Assembly: GCA_963784995.1 (NCBI GenBank)
Contig: CAWATZ010000004.1
Location: forward strand, 496,001 to 560,000
Reading direction: 5' to 3'
DNA from: CAWATZ01 sp963784995
Lineage (GTDB): Bacteria; Planctomycetota; Planctomycetia; Gemmatales; Gemmataceae
Length of the DNA: 64,000 nucleotides
The position numbers and the translations under genes were made by a program. Below are positions 18,468 to 27,324 of this stretch, in pieces (the first letter of the stretch is position 1; the number at the start of each line of letters is the position of its first letter). The notes beneath the pieces were generated by a model. That model was not told the DNA's origin. It ran no database searches and saw only the letters and a list, made by a program, of their open reading frames with translations.

Positions 18468-19542
18468 TTAGGCCGCGGCGGGACGCGGCACAGGCACCCC
18501 GCTCCGGCCGACGTGCAATGACCAGCAAGCTGTCCGGCTTGCCCACCAGCTCCGACCAGGACGTGACCAGGCTGGCGACGGGCCGCAGCTTGCCGATCTT
18601 GCCCACCAGGCGGCGCAGCCAGGTCCGTCCCTGCCGCGCCGCCCGGTCAAACGATTTGCGCATCCAGCTGCCGCGGGCCTGGCGGCGCACCTCCACCACC
18701 TCCAGCCCGTGAGCCCCCATCAGCCGGCACAGGGTCGCCGGGGTGAAGTGCAGCAGGTGCAGAGGGATCTCCAGCGGCCACCAGTCCCGGCCGAACTTGC
18801 GGTAGCCCCAGCTGTCGAAGTTGGGCACCGACACCACCACCACGCCGCCCGGACGCACGGCCTCGACCACCGAGCCGATCAGCTGGTGCGGCCAGTGAAC
18901 GTGTTCCAGCACCGCTCCCAGCGTGACCATGTCAAAGCTCTCGGGCCGGACCGCCGGATGCGGCAGGGTGCCCACCAGCACCTCCAGACCATGCCGCTTG
19001 CGTGCTTGCTCGGCCGCGTGGGGACTGAAGTCCATGCCGGTCACCGTCCAGCCGCGCTCGCGCATCCGGGCCGCATAACAGCCCGATCCGCAGCCGTAGT
19101 CGAGCATCCGGCCCTCGCCCTGAAACGGCAGGGCCGTCTGGGAATGGCGATCCGGACCAAACCAGGGCGCGGCCAGGATGGCCAGCGTCTTCTCCAGCAC
19201 GCCGCCCACCGGCGGCGGATAGCCGAAGCGCTGCGACAGGACCAGCTGCTCCAGATACCGGCTGGTCCGGCCCCACCAGCCGGTCCGCTGTTTGTTCGGG
19301 CGATGGTAAGGTGCGTACTCCTCGGGGTAGAACTGGCCGATGCAACTCGGGTCCGGGCGCGGATTCAGGTAGACCATGCCGCAGGAGCGGCAGCGGACCA
19401 GCGAATAGAGCGTCTGGTTGGGCTGGGCGCGGGTTTGCAGGACCAGCTCCTCGTCGGCGGCGTTGCACAGCGGGCAGTTGATCCGTTCCCAGCTGAGGGC
19501 GAAGGAGGGATGGGAAGGGGAGCCTGAATCGGCATGAGACAT
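18468..19542 (-). CDS. Methyltransferase with N-terminal zinc ribbon (likely frameshift near stop)
   Basis: Residues about 20-60 carry two cysteine pairs, CPLC and CRSC, followed by GMVYLNPRPD, the N-terminal zinc-binding pattern of class I methyltransferases with a zinc ribbon (often acting on sugars or lipids). The SAM domain has MLDYGCGSGCYAARMRERG, GMDFSPHAAEQA, ESFDMVTLGAVLEHVHWP and VRPGGVVVVSVPNFDSWG. In the main frame no stop is met before the next gene begins; a one-base shift near 18500-18515 would reach the TAA at 18468-18470, 21 bases before the downstream methyltransferase ATG. The two genes look like a pair modifying a surface polymer or lipid, which is inference. Confidence 0.82.
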
Positions 19543-19660
19543 GAGCCGGCTTCTCCACGTACCGCAGTTCCGATCCTCGGGCCGACCGGAGCAACCTGCT
19601 CCGGTTGGCCCGAGGGCGGCGGTTCATAGCGTGGAGAAAGCGGGCGTTCAAGAGGAATTC

Positions 19661-19743
19661 GTTAGCCGCGACGCGGAGCGAGGAACGAGCGCAGCGGAGC
19701 GCGGGGCCAGACCCAACGCGCTCCGCTGCGCGTCGCGGCTAAC
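19661..19743. repeat. Inverted repeat with bulge between convergent/divergent genes
   Basis: Arms GTTAGCCGCGACGCG (19661-19675 and 19729-19743) and CAGCGGAGCGCG (19692-19703 and 19717-19728) form one long stem with a 16-base bulge on the left arm. It ends 3 bases before the stop codon of the minus-strand FG-GAP gene, so it lies just downstream of that gene and may terminate its transcript. Confidence 0.8.
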
Positions 19744-19745
19744 AA

Positions 19746-21173
19746 TCACTTCTTCGCGCGCACCTGCTCGAACAGGAACACGCCCTTCTTGTTGGCAACG
19801 GCGATGTCCAGCAACTTGTCGCCGTTGATGTCACCGACCCAGAACTGCGTGCCGATCCCGGAGGCATCGTCGATCTCGTGGGGAGTAAACGACGTGAGGC
19901 CGTCGCTCCCCTTGCGGGCCTCGAACCAGAACAGCTTCGGCGGCGCGCTGGGATCGGCGTCGCCCCTGGGGCCGTGGGCCCACCAGCGCTTGCCGGTGAC
20001 CAGGTCCTTCAGGCCGTCGCTGTTGACGTCCACGAAATGGAGCGCGTGCGTCTGCGAAACCAGCCTTGGGAACAGGTCGCGGCGAAGGAACGTGGGCTCT
20101 CCCATCGGGCCGTATTTCTGCTGGTGCCACCAGATGCCGTAATTGTGGGCGGAGCTGCTGATCACGTCGGCCTTGCCGTCGCCGTCCACGTCGAAGGCGA
20201 ACATGTCGGCGCAAGCGTCGCCCAGGTTGGCGGCGTGGAACTTCCAGGGCTTGTCCTCCACCCGGACCGGCTGCTCCCACCAGCCGGCGGTGCAAAGCAC
20301 GTCCAGCCGGCCGTCGCCATTGACGTCGCCGACGCCCAGGCCGTGTGAGAACTTCTGCGTCCCGGGGATGGGCTTGCCGCCATAGGTGCCGTGCTTCTGG
20401 ATCTTGGCCTTGTTGTCGGCCAGTTCCTTCTCGGACAGGAGCTTGCCGACGGCATCGACCAGATCCTTGGTCGAGGCGAACGGTTTATCCTTCAATCCCT
20501 CCAGTTTGACCATGACCTCGTTGGGGACGTTGTCCAGCTTCAGGGCCTTGAGCGAGGCTGCCGTGAAACCATGGCGTGCCGGGATGCTCGGCTCGCTGAT
20601 CGGGTGCCTCTCCCACAACTGGGTCGGGTCCTTGCCCGGCGTGAAATAGGCCATCTGACCCTCGTTGTCCTTCCCCTTGGGCTGCCAGCCCATGAGCAGC
20701 ACGCGCTGGCCGGTGCCCAGCAGGTCGGCATATTGCGGCGTCTCGTTGCAGGCGCTGTGCCAGATCACGTGCTTGTTCCAGAACTTCTCCTCACCTCGGG
20801 GATTCTCGAACCAGTAGCAAGGAGTGCCCGGGAAATCAATCACGATCAGGTCGGGCCAGCCGTCCTTGTTGACGTCCTCGGCCCAGCAGGCAAAACAGTT
20901 GCTGTAGCCTTTCTCCCCGTCCTTGTAATCGTGCTGTTTCTGGATCTCGTGATACTTCCAGCCGGGGGCCTCGTACCAGCCCTCGCCGGTCAGGATGTCG
21001 AGTTTGCCGTCCTTGTTGACGTCGGCCACGGTCACGCCCTCGGCCCGGAACTTCCGGTCCAGGACGCTCTTTTTCCAGGCCACGGGCGTTTGCTCCTTGC
21101 TGGTGTCGGCGGGCAGAGCAAGCAGGCCCAGCGGCAGGGCGGCGAGACTGAGAAGACAGGTGCGGATGCGCAT
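19746..21173 (-). CDS. Exported FG-GAP/VCBS propeller protein (475 aa)
   Basis: The ATG at 21173 gives a signal peptide (MRIRTCLLSLAALPLGLLAL) and is preceded by AGGG; the frame is open further upstream but without protein-like sequence. Six or more FG-GAP motifs follow: DVNKDGKLDI, DVNKDGWPDL, DVNGDGRLDV, DVDGDGKADV, DVNSDGLKDL and DINGDKLLDI, each with a conserved WWE/WFE aromatic strand. The fold is a calcium-binding beta-propeller in the periplasm or on the surface. Between the second and third motif lies a helical domain with KLLSEKELADNKAKIQKHG. This layout is common in planctomycetes; the ligand is unknown. Confidence 0.85.
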   Translation of the reverse strand: MRIRTCLLSLAALPLGLLALPADTSKEQTPVAWKKSVLDRKFRAEGVTVADVNKDGKLDILTGEGWYEAPGWKYHEIQKQHDYKDGEKGYSNCFACWAEDVNKDGWPDLIVIDFPGTPCYWFENPRGEEKFWNKHVIWHSACNETPQYADLLGTGQRVLLMGWQPKGKDNEGQMAYFTPGKDPTQLWERHPISEPSIPARHGFTAASLKALKLDNVPNEVMVKLEGLKDKPFASTKDLVDAVGKLLSEKELADNKAKIQKHGTYGGKPIPGTQKFSHGLGVGDVNGDGRLDVLCTAGWWEQPVRVEDKPWKFHAANLGDACADMFAFDVDGDGKADVISSSAHNYGIWWHQQKYGPMGEPTFLRRDLFPRLVSQTHALHFVDVNSDGLKDLVTGKRWWAHGPRGDADPSAPPKLFWFEARKGSDGLTSFTPHEIDDASGIGTQFWVGDINGDKLLDIAVANKKGVFLFEQVRAKK

Positions 21174-21351
21174 GACTTTTCCCTGGGGGCAACAATGGAG
21201 AGAACTCTGGCCCTGATTATGGCAAGCGACGGACCGCGCGGCAACGGGGCCAGCAGCAACCACGTGTCCGACGAGCGCTGCTACATCCTCTTCGACCCTT
21301 CCTTCCCGTCCTGCCGAGGGGCTGAGCGGGGGGTGGGAACGCCAACTGCTT

Positions 21352-21380
21352 TTGCAGGCGCGGGGGAAACAGCCTACAAT
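21352..21380 (+). promoter_or_regulatory. Sigma-70-type promoter for the 125-aa gene
   Basis: TTGCAG at 21352-21357 and TACAAT at 21375-21380 are separated by 17 bases. The next start codon is 85 bases downstream at 21465. The match is close to the TTGACA/TATAAT consensus. Confidence 0.6.
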
Positions 21381-21464
21381 CAAACCAATGGCAGCGCTCG
21401 CCCCGGCGCCCGAACGCGACAGGCCGTCTGGCAACTGCGGAAACCCCTAGACCCAGGGCCGTCA

Positions 21465-21842
21465 ATGAACAAGCCGTTGATGGAACTTCTCTTGCCACGC
21501 CTGGCCAAGCGCCTGCAGCGGCACCTGCGCCGCTACCAGGCCGGCAAGCTCAGCGATGCCCAGTTCTCCCGCAAGTTCGAGGCCCTGATGCAGCAGCAGC
21601 TGCACTGGCTGGCCAACCAGGGTATTCCCGAAGCCGAGGCCGCCGTCACGGTCCATTCCGCCATGCTGGTCCTCAGCGCCGCCGGGCTGCACGCCGAGGC
21701 CCAGGAACAAAAGGTGCCGCTGGAGGTGGTGGAATATCGGGCCGTGGTTTCGGCAGCCGAGGACGTGGTGCGGACGTATGGCGTCAGCCTGGGGCGGGCC
21801 ATCCGGCAGATCAGTTCTTTGGTTTCCGAATATAGCGACTGA
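21465..21842 (+). CDS. Small helical protein of unknown function (125 aa)
   Basis: The ATG at 21465 follows a credible promoter by 85 bases. The protein is helical and has no signal peptide: RLAKRLQRHLRRYQAGKLSD, AQFSRKFEALMQQQLHWLAN, then VTVHSAMLVLSAAGL. The C-terminus (YGVSLGRAIRQISSLVSEYSD) may be an amphipathic helix. I do not recognise the family; a regulatory or adaptor role is possible. Its stop codon is the first part of a long palindrome at 21841-21915 shared with the convergent prenyltransferase-like gene. Confidence 0.65.
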   Translation: MNKPLMELLLPRLAKRLQRHLRRYQAGKLSDAQFSRKFEALMQQQLHWLANQGIPEAEAAVTVHSAMLVLSAAGLHAEAQEQKVPLEVVEYRAVVSAAEDVVRTYGVSLGRAIRQISSLVSEYSD

Positions 21843-21915
21843 GGCAGCCGCATTTGATTTATCGTTTCGCGTTGAGCAAGTTCACGCGAAACGATAAATC
21901 AAATGCGGCTGCCTC
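21841..21915. repeat. Long inverted repeat, GATTTATCGTTTCGCG family, copy 1 (bidirectional terminator position)
   Basis: Perfect 32-base arms, 21841-21872 and 21884-21915, flank an 11-base loop. The inner half carries the family core GATTTATCGTTTCGCG; the outer half (GAGGCAGCCGCATTT) is specific to this locus yet perfectly complementary. It begins inside the TGA of the 125-aa gene and ends 6 bases from the stop of the convergent gene, so it can serve both as terminator. Confidence 0.92.
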
Positions 21916-21921
21916 CCCTTT

Positions 21922-23781
21922 TCACTTCTTCTGCCGGTTCCACCAGTTCTGCCACTCTTGCGGCCCTGGCCCGAATTTCTGTCCGGTCAGCGACTGCAGG
22001 GCGCTGTGAGCAGCGCGCTTGACCAGTTCCTCGCGATCACTCAGCAAGGCAATCAGGTCAGGCACCAGCTCCCGGGCGTCCTTCAGATCGGCAGCGAGGG
22101 CGGCAGCCCGGCGCAGTTCGACGTCCTCGTCTTTGAGGTAAACCCGGAGCGATTGGTCTTTCAGGCGCGACAGGCGCTCGATCAGGGCCCGGCGGGCCTT
22201 GCCCCGGAGATGGGCGTCCTCCAGCTGTGGGATGGCCCGGGCCAGGGCCTCGGTGTAGATGACTCCCTTGCCGTCACGAAGCTGTTCCAGGGTCCGCTCC
22301 TGCCTGGGCTTCTCCGAGCGCACCAGCTCCTGTGCCAGTTTGTCGCTGGGCGACAGCTCGGCCGGCTTCTTCGATGAGCCGGGATCTTTCAGAGGGTCGG
22401 GCTTCTTCCCGGTGTGATTCGGTCCTGGGCCCGGGTTCTTGGTTTTCTCGGTCTCCAGGCCGGACTTGATGTTGCTGGGCACGCGCAGACTGTCGCCGCC
22501 GACGCCGCCCGCCTTCAGGACCACCTCGGCCGGGTCCTGGATCTTGCCCCGCAGGGCCGTGGTCAGGTCCTTGGCCAGGTTGGCACGTTTGAGGAACAGC
22601 AGGGCAAAACAGGTGTCGGCCACCGCGTAATTGCCGACCCAGTTGCCGTCCGCCTCTTGATTGTCAATGAGGACTTCCGAGCCCCAGGTGTACCAGTCCT
22701 TGCCGCCGATGGTGTCCAGGCCCAGGGCCACCGCCAGACGCTCCAGGCCGAAGAGGAAGTAGTAGCTCTTGCCGTCAATCCGGCCCCACTTGGGCCGGGG
22801 CCCCTTGCCCTTGAACTTGTTGGCGATGGGGTGATCGACCAGGGCGGTGAGCACGATCAGGCCGGCTTGCAGGTTGCGATCACCGCGCAGGTTGGCCGGG
22901 TGCGCCTTGGGGTCTTTCTCCTGCGCCCGGGCGGCGGCGAGACCGTGGCCGACCGCCAGAGCCAGCACCCCGGCACAGGTCATCGTGGCCGTCGAGCTGT
23001 CCTTGTTGTGGTGGCCCGAACTGTAGCCCCAGCCCCCGTCCGCGTTCTGGCTGAGGCGGAAGCGGGCGTCCACCCGGGCCAGGGAGTTGTCCACCGGCAA
23101 GCCGTACTTGCGGGCCACCCACAGACCCAGGGTGGCAAACTGGGTGTTGGAGTTGTCTCCCCCCGCTTCCGGCTGGAGGCCTTTCAGGTTGATTTGCTCC
23201 AGCTGCGCCTTGATCTCCTGGGGCAGGTCGGCCACGGTCCGCCGCACCGGCTTGTCGGCCGTTCGCTCCGGGGTCTTGTCGCCCGGCCTGTCGCCGAGCA
23301 CAGGCGGCCGGACCCGACCAATCAGCTGGGTCCGCCGGGCCACGTCGGTGCTCAGGCGCTGGATCTCGGCCTGGCCGATGGTCGGACAGTCATAGGTCCA
23401 GCCGCCCGAGCGGTTCTGCCCGGCCAGCAGCCGGACGGCCAGCGACTCGATCAGCGGAATGTCGCCCCGGTCGCCCAGCCGATCGAAGAACATGATGGAC
23501 AGGGCAATCGAGTAGGTGTGGTTGGTCGAGATGCTCTCGCTGCGCACCCGGGTGATGATCGCTTGCATGGTCGGGTCGTCCGCGGGGACGCCGCACTCCA
23601 GCAGGGCCAGGCCGCACAGAGCGGACAGCCCCAGCTCCCGGCCGGCCCCGCCGTGGGCTTTCAGGGCCTGCACTCCCCGGTCCACGGCCCGCTGGATGGC
23701 TTCCTTGTCCGCGGCCCGGGTGGCAGCCACGCACCCCAGCACCAGCACTCCCGCCAACGTCGTACCAAGCAGTCGCCTCAT
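21922..23781 (-). CDS. Exported squalene-cyclase-like repeat protein with C-terminal HEAT region (619 aa)
   Basis: The ATG at 23781 gives a signal peptide (MRRLLGTTLAGVLVLGCVAATRA). Residues about 25-400 contain alpha/alpha-toroid repeats of the prenyltransferase/squalene oxidase type: NRSGGWTYDC, NADGGWGYSSG and WGSEVLIDNQEADGNWVGNY, with the typical Q/D..GW.Y pattern. The aspartate-rich DXDD cyclase motif is not seen, so terpene cyclisation is unlikely. A Pro/Lys-rich linker follows and the last 120 residues are HEAT-like (LRRAAALAADLKDARELVPDLIALL). Such proteins are common in planctomycetes and are thought to be scaffolds. The start was chosen by the signal peptide, because the frame stays open upstream. 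Confidence 0.8.
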   Translation of the reverse strand: MRRLLGTTLAGVLVLGCVAATRAADKEAIQRAVDRGVQALKAHGGAGRELGLSALCGLALLECGVPADDPTMQAIITRVRSESISTNHTYSIALSIMFFDRLGDRGDIPLIESLAVRLLAGQNRSGGWTYDCPTIGQAEIQRLSTDVARRTQLIGRVRPPVLGDRPGDKTPERTADKPVRRTVADLPQEIKAQLEQINLKGLQPEAGGDNSNTQFATLGLWVARKYGLPVDNSLARVDARFRLSQNADGGWGYSSGHHNKDSSTATMTCAGVLALAVGHGLAAARAQEKDPKAHPANLRGDRNLQAGLIVLTALVDHPIANKFKGKGPRPKWGRIDGKSYYFLFGLERLAVALGLDTIGGKDWYTWGSEVLIDNQEADGNWVGNYAVADTCFALLFLKRANLAKDLTTALRGKIQDPAEVVLKAGGVGGDSLRVPSNIKSGLETEKTKNPGPGPNHTGKKPDPLKDPGSSKKPAELSPSDKLAQELVRSEKPRQERTLEQLRDGKGVIYTEALARAIPQLEDAHLRGKARRALIERLSRLKDQSLRVYLKDEDVELRRAAALAADLKDARELVPDLIALLSDREELVKRAAHSALQSLTGQKFGPGPQEWQNWWNRQKK

Positions 23782-23943
23782 GAGTTGGTCCCCCGGCAAC
23801 CAGGCGATGAGAAATCCTGGAATCGCTCTCTTCAGCATACCTGGTCCGCCAGGGAATGCCAGCGGATTTCCCGCGCTCCCCGCCGTGGGACCGCCGGCTA
23901 CAATGAGGGAACCCGGGGCCACGCGCTTAACCAGGAGAATGCC

Positions 23944-24303
23944 ATGCCCCCAACAACCGCGGAACTGGCTCGCAAACACTGTCAGGCCTGCTCGGCGGGG
24001 ACCCCGTCCCTGACCGGCACCCAGCTGCAACAGTACCTCAACGCCGTGCCGCTGTGGCAGTTCAGCGGCGATGGCCGGCGGATTCGCCGGGAGTTCTGCG
24101 TCAAGGATTTCCTGACCGCCCTGGACTTCTTCGGGCGCATCGGGCAAATTGCCGAGGCCGAGGACCATCACCCCGACCTGCACCTGGTCGGCTATCGCAA
24201 CGTGACCGTGGAGCTGTGGACGCACAGCGTCAACGGCTTGACCGAAAACGACTTCATCCTGGCGGCCAGGATCGATCAGCTGCCGGTGGAGCTGAAGAAG
24301 TGA
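23944..24303 (+). CDS. Pterin-4a-carbinolamine dehydratase (119 aa)
   Basis: The ATG at 23944 follows AGGAG by six bases. Residues about 30-119 match the PCD/DCoH family along their full length, including the active-site block EAEDHHPDLHLVGYRNVTVEL and WTHSVNGLTENDFILAARID. The enzyme dehydrates 4a-hydroxytetrahydropterin, recycling pterin cofactor in the cytoplasm. No aromatic amino-acid hydroxylase gene is nearby. The N-terminal 25 residues (KHCQACSAGTPSLTG), with two cysteines three residues apart, extend beyond the usual domain start, a feature also seen in many bacterial members. Confidence 0.92.
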   Translation: MPPTTAELARKHCQACSAGTPSLTGTQLQQYLNAVPLWQFSGDGRRIRREFCVKDFLTALDFFGRIGQIAEAEDHHPDLHLVGYRNVTVELWTHSVNGLTENDFILAARIDQLPVELKK

Positions 24304-24420
24304 CTTCGAGGCGAGCCGGGAGCGTCAGCTCCCGGATTCTACTTCGAGGCGAGCCGGGAGCGTCAGCTCCCGGATTCTACCTGCCTCGGAGAATCCGGGA
24401 GCTGACGCTCCCGGCTCGCC
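24303..24420. repeat. Tandem plus inverted copies of a 31-base element (GAGCGTCAGCTC family)
   Basis: A 38-base unit occurs twice in direct tandem (24303-24340 and 24341-24378). The 31-base part at 24348-24378 is then followed by its perfect inverted copy at 24390-24420. Each unit contains the internal hairpin CCGGGAGC-gtca-GCTCCCGG. The same 31-base unit forms an inverted pair at 59487-59561. It lies between pterin dehydratase and kdsA. Confidence 0.92.
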
Positions 24421-24460
24421 CGTGAAACCACAGACCACCCCTGACCAAGGAGGGCCACCC

Positions 24461-25324
24461 ATGGCCGGACAACCTGTAACCATCGGCTCGTATCGCTGCG
24501 GCCCGGGCCAGCCGCTGCTGTGGATCCTGGGACCGTGCGTCATCGAGTCGCACGACCTGACCTTGCGGATCGCCGAGACGCTGGCCAGCATCCGCGATCG
24601 CTTGAAGATCCCGATTGTCTTCAAGGCGTCGTTCGACAAGGCCAATCGCAGCTCGGGCAAGTCGTTTCGCGGTCCGGGCCTGCGCGAGGGGCTCAAGACG
24701 CTGGCGGCGGTCAAGCAGCGGACCGGCCTGCCGCTGACCACCGACGTTCACGAGCCGGCCCAGGCCCGGGCCGTGGCCGAGGTCTGCGACCTGCTCCAGG
24801 TGCCCGCCTTCCTGGCCCGGCAGACCGATCTGCTGGAGGCGGTCGGCCAGACCGGGGCGGCGGTCAACGTCAAGAAGGGCCAGTTCATGGCTCCGTGGGA
24901 CATGCGCCACGTGGTCGCCAAGCTGGCCGAGGTGGGCAATCGCCGGGTGCTGCTGACCGAACGCGGCACCACGTTTGGCTATGGGCAGCTGGTCAATGAC
25001 ATGCGCTCCATCCCCTGGATGCAAGATCTGGGAGCGCCAGTGATCTTTGACGCCACTCACAGCGTACAGATGCCGGGGGCTGGGGGGCCGACCACGGCCC
25101 AGACCATGGAAGCGCCGAAATCGAGCAGTGGGGGCGACCGCCGGATGGTGCCTTACCTGGCCCGGGCGGCGGTGGCGGCCGGCTGCGATGGGCTGTTCCT
25201 GGAAACGCACCCCGAGCCGGACAGGGCCCTCAGCGATGGGCCGAACATGATTCCTCTGGATCAGCTGTCCGGGCTGATCGAGTGCTGCCTGCGGCTGCGG
25301 CAGGCGCTGGGGAATCGACCCTGA
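24461..25324 (+). CDS. kdsA: 3-deoxy-D-manno-octulosonate 8-phosphate synthase (287 aa)
   Basis: The ATG at 24461 is preceded by AAGGAGG and is preferred over an in-frame GTG at 24422. The protein covers the whole DAHP synthase I/KDSA domain: LLWILGPCVIESHDLTLRIA, FKASFDKANRSS, FRGPGLREGL, TDVHEPAQ, PAFLARQTDLL, VNVKKGQFMAPWDM, TERGTTFGYGQLVNDMRS, PVIFDATHSVQMPG and FLETHPEPDRALSDGPNM. It condenses phosphoenolpyruvate with arabinose 5-phosphate to make Kdo 8-phosphate for the lipopolysaccharide inner core. Its presence fits a diderm envelope with LPS-type lipids. No other Kdo gene is in the window. Confidence 0.95.
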   Translation: MAGQPVTIGSYRCGPGQPLLWILGPCVIESHDLTLRIAETLASIRDRLKIPIVFKASFDKANRSSGKSFRGPGLREGLKTLAAVKQRTGLPLTTDVHEPAQARAVAEVCDLLQVPAFLARQTDLLEAVGQTGAAVNVKKGQFMAPWDMRHVVAKLAEVGNRRVLLTERGTTFGYGQLVNDMRSIPWMQDLGAPVIFDATHSVQMPGAGGPTTAQTMEAPKSSSGGDRRMVPYLARAAVAAGCDGLFLETHPEPDRALSDGPNMIPLDQLSGLIECCLRLRQALGNRP

Positions 25325-25344
25325 CCCGCACGTGAGACACACCG

Positions 25345-27258
25345 ATGAGTCAAGCCGACGTGGACAAACAGTCTCGGCTCCGTCGCCGCTACTGGCCCTG
25401 GGTGACGGGCCTGGCCGTGCTGTTGGGAGGCGTCTATTTCCTCTCCAAGCCGCGGGTGCAGCCGCCCACCGTGCGCGGCGGGGCCACCGAGGACTCCCTG
25501 GGACTGGCCCGGGCGGCGCTGGCTCACAGTACCGACCTGGGCACCTGCCGGACGGCCCTGCAGCAGATCAACACCTTCCTCAGCCAGAACCCACAGGGCG
25601 CTTTGTCCCCTGTGCCGCGGGAGGAGCTGAAGAAGGGCCTGGGGCTGGATGAGGAAGAACTCGGTGAGATCGCGACACCGACTTACACGGCGCTGGACGG
25701 TTCGTATCTGGAGCAGTGTTTGCTGCTGCGTGACGGCGTGCAGGCGCTGCAAATGCGCGGCGGCGAGTTGTCGCCCCTGAAGCGTGCGACCGCGGCCTTC
25801 CACTGGACGATGCGCCAGGTCCGGCTGGAGGAGCATCCCTTCTTGCTGGCTCCTTCCTCCTACGTCCTGCGTCGTGGCTGGGGGTCGTCCCTGGAGCGGG
25901 GTCTGGTCTTTCTGGAGTTGCTGCGGCAGGTCAGTCCGGCCCGGGAACTCCAGGGCTGCCTGGTGTACTGCCCCGATGACAAAACCAACTCCCGGCTGTG
26001 GGCCTGCGGCGTGATCGTTGGGGGCGGTTCGGAGATCCATCTGTTCGATCCCCGGCTCGGTTTGCCGCTTCCCGGTCTGGCCGGCCAGGGCGTGGCTACC
26101 CTGAGGCAGGCCCACAAGGACCCGGCGGTGCTGGGTCAGCTGACCGTCAGCGACAAGCGCTACGACGTGACCGCGGAGCAGGCCGGTCGGGCCGAGCTGC
26201 GCCTGGTCTGTTCGCTGTCGAGCCTGGCGCCGCGGATGGAGCTGTTACAGGACAAGCTGCTCGGCGCGGCCTGCCCGGTCCGGCTGGCGGCGTCGGCCCC
26301 GGACGAGTTCCAGCGGCTGCGGCAAGCGGCCCGGGCCGAGCTGGGCAAGGAGGCGGTGGTGCTGGCCTGGCAGGAACCGCTGCCTGGCGGGCCGCGGGAC
26401 GGGGCCGGCCTGCTGCGGCGTTTCCTTCCTCCCGAGGAAGGAGGCTGCGACAAACCCAACCCGGAGGAATTGCCCCGGAAGCAGCAATTCGCGTACTCGC
26501 TGCAGGGGACGACCATCCCCAGCCCATTCAACGACATTCAGAAGTTTCCGCCGAACGCGGAGCTGGGTCGGCGCGTCCACCTCTTGTTTCGCTACCCGGT
26601 CCTGGAATCGGTTATCGATTCCAGCAAACCACGCACTCTGATTCTCAAGGGACACTTCTCCAAGGCAAATCGAGCGTTGGTCGATGAACAGGACAGACTG
26701 ATGAGGAGTCTCGGCCAACGGTCGGCGGCGGGCGAGCTTCGCGGTGAACTGGATGATTGGGTGAACGAGATGATTCGGCTTTATGCCGAGGAGGCCAGAC
26801 AAGCCCGCACGAACCCGGCCCAGGTTCCCGAGATCAGGCGCGAGATCGACGAGAAATGGAACAAGGCCACGGCCCTGGGATTGCTGTTCGCCGAGGCGAC
26901 GGCCCCGACGCGCCTGGCCCAGCTGCGGTATCTGCAGGGCCTGTCCAAGCAGGAGGAGGCCGAACGGAAGCAGGCCTGGATGGAGTCCCGCAAGCCCGGC
27001 GGCGTCAACCCCGACGAGGCCAAGGAAACCCGTGACACCTGGGTCGATGCGCTGGACAACTGGGAGAAGTTCCTTCAGGAGTATCCTGCCGACCCGGCCT
27101 GCGGCGCGGTCCGGCAGTTGCAGGCCCGCGCCCTGGCCCAGCTAGGCCGCTGGCAAGAGGCCGCCAGCGCCTGGGAGACGGCAACGTTCCGCAGCCCGCT
27201 GGAGAAGGTCGCCGCCCTGTACCAGGCCCAGCAAATCCGCAAGGCGAACCAGAAGTGA
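25345..27258 (+). CDS. Membrane-anchored transglutaminase-like protein of unknown function (637 aa)
   Basis: The gene starts 20 bases after kdsA and is probably co-transcribed. Residues about 15-35 (YWPWVTGLAVLLGGVYFLS) are a single membrane segment; the rest is predicted outside the cytoplasm. Residues 150-260 (HWTMRQVRLEEHPF, RRGWGSSLERGLVFLELLRQ, HLFDPRLGLPLPG) resemble the transglutaminase core seen in planctomycete proteins, but the position where the catalytic Cys is expected is Ser (WGSSLERG), so activity is uncertain. A long helical part follows, and the C-terminus has a TPR-like pair (WEKFLQEYPADPACGAVRQL). The domain assignment is by pattern only. Confidence 0.72.
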   Translation: MSQADVDKQSRLRRRYWPWVTGLAVLLGGVYFLSKPRVQPPTVRGGATEDSLGLARAALAHSTDLGTCRTALQQINTFLSQNPQGALSPVPREELKKGLGLDEEELGEIATPTYTALDGSYLEQCLLLRDGVQALQMRGGELSPLKRATAAFHWTMRQVRLEEHPFLLAPSSYVLRRGWGSSLERGLVFLELLRQVSPARELQGCLVYCPDDKTNSRLWACGVIVGGGSEIHLFDPRLGLPLPGLAGQGVATLRQAHKDPAVLGQLTVSDKRYDVTAEQAGRAELRLVCSLSSLAPRMELLQDKLLGAACPVRLAASAPDEFQRLRQAARAELGKEAVVLAWQEPLPGGPRDGAGLLRRFLPPEEGGCDKPNPEELPRKQQFAYSLQGTTIPSPFNDIQKFPPNAELGRRVHLLFRYPVLESVIDSSKPRTLILKGHFSKANRALVDEQDRLMRSLGQRSAAGELRGELDDWVNEMIRLYAEEARQARTNPAQVPEIRREIDEKWNKATALGLLFAEATAPTRLAQLRYLQGLSKQEEAERKQAWMESRKPGGVNPDEAKETRDTWVDALDNWEKFLQEYPADPACGAVRQLQARALAQLGRWQEAASAWETATFRSPLEKVAALYQAQQIRKANQK

Positions 27259-27264
27259 ACCGTT

Positions 27265-27324
27265 AGAGTAGTCCTCACGCTCCGCGTGAGGAACGTTCCT
27301 CACGCGGAGCGTGAGGACTACTCT
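27265..27324. repeat. 60-base perfect palindrome, TCACGCTCCGCGTGA family
   Basis: Bases 27265-27324 equal their own reverse complement over all 60 positions, with the dyad axis inside AACGTT. Each half contains the hairpin CCTCACGC-tcc-GCGTGAGG. It lies between convergent genes, and the stop codon and last 17 or so codons of the RluA-family gene are inside it. Confidence 0.95.

Noticed and set aside
24303..24420. Possible CRISPR-like array from short direct repeats
   Set aside because: Only two direct units with no variable spacers, plus an inverted copy; no cas gene nearby.
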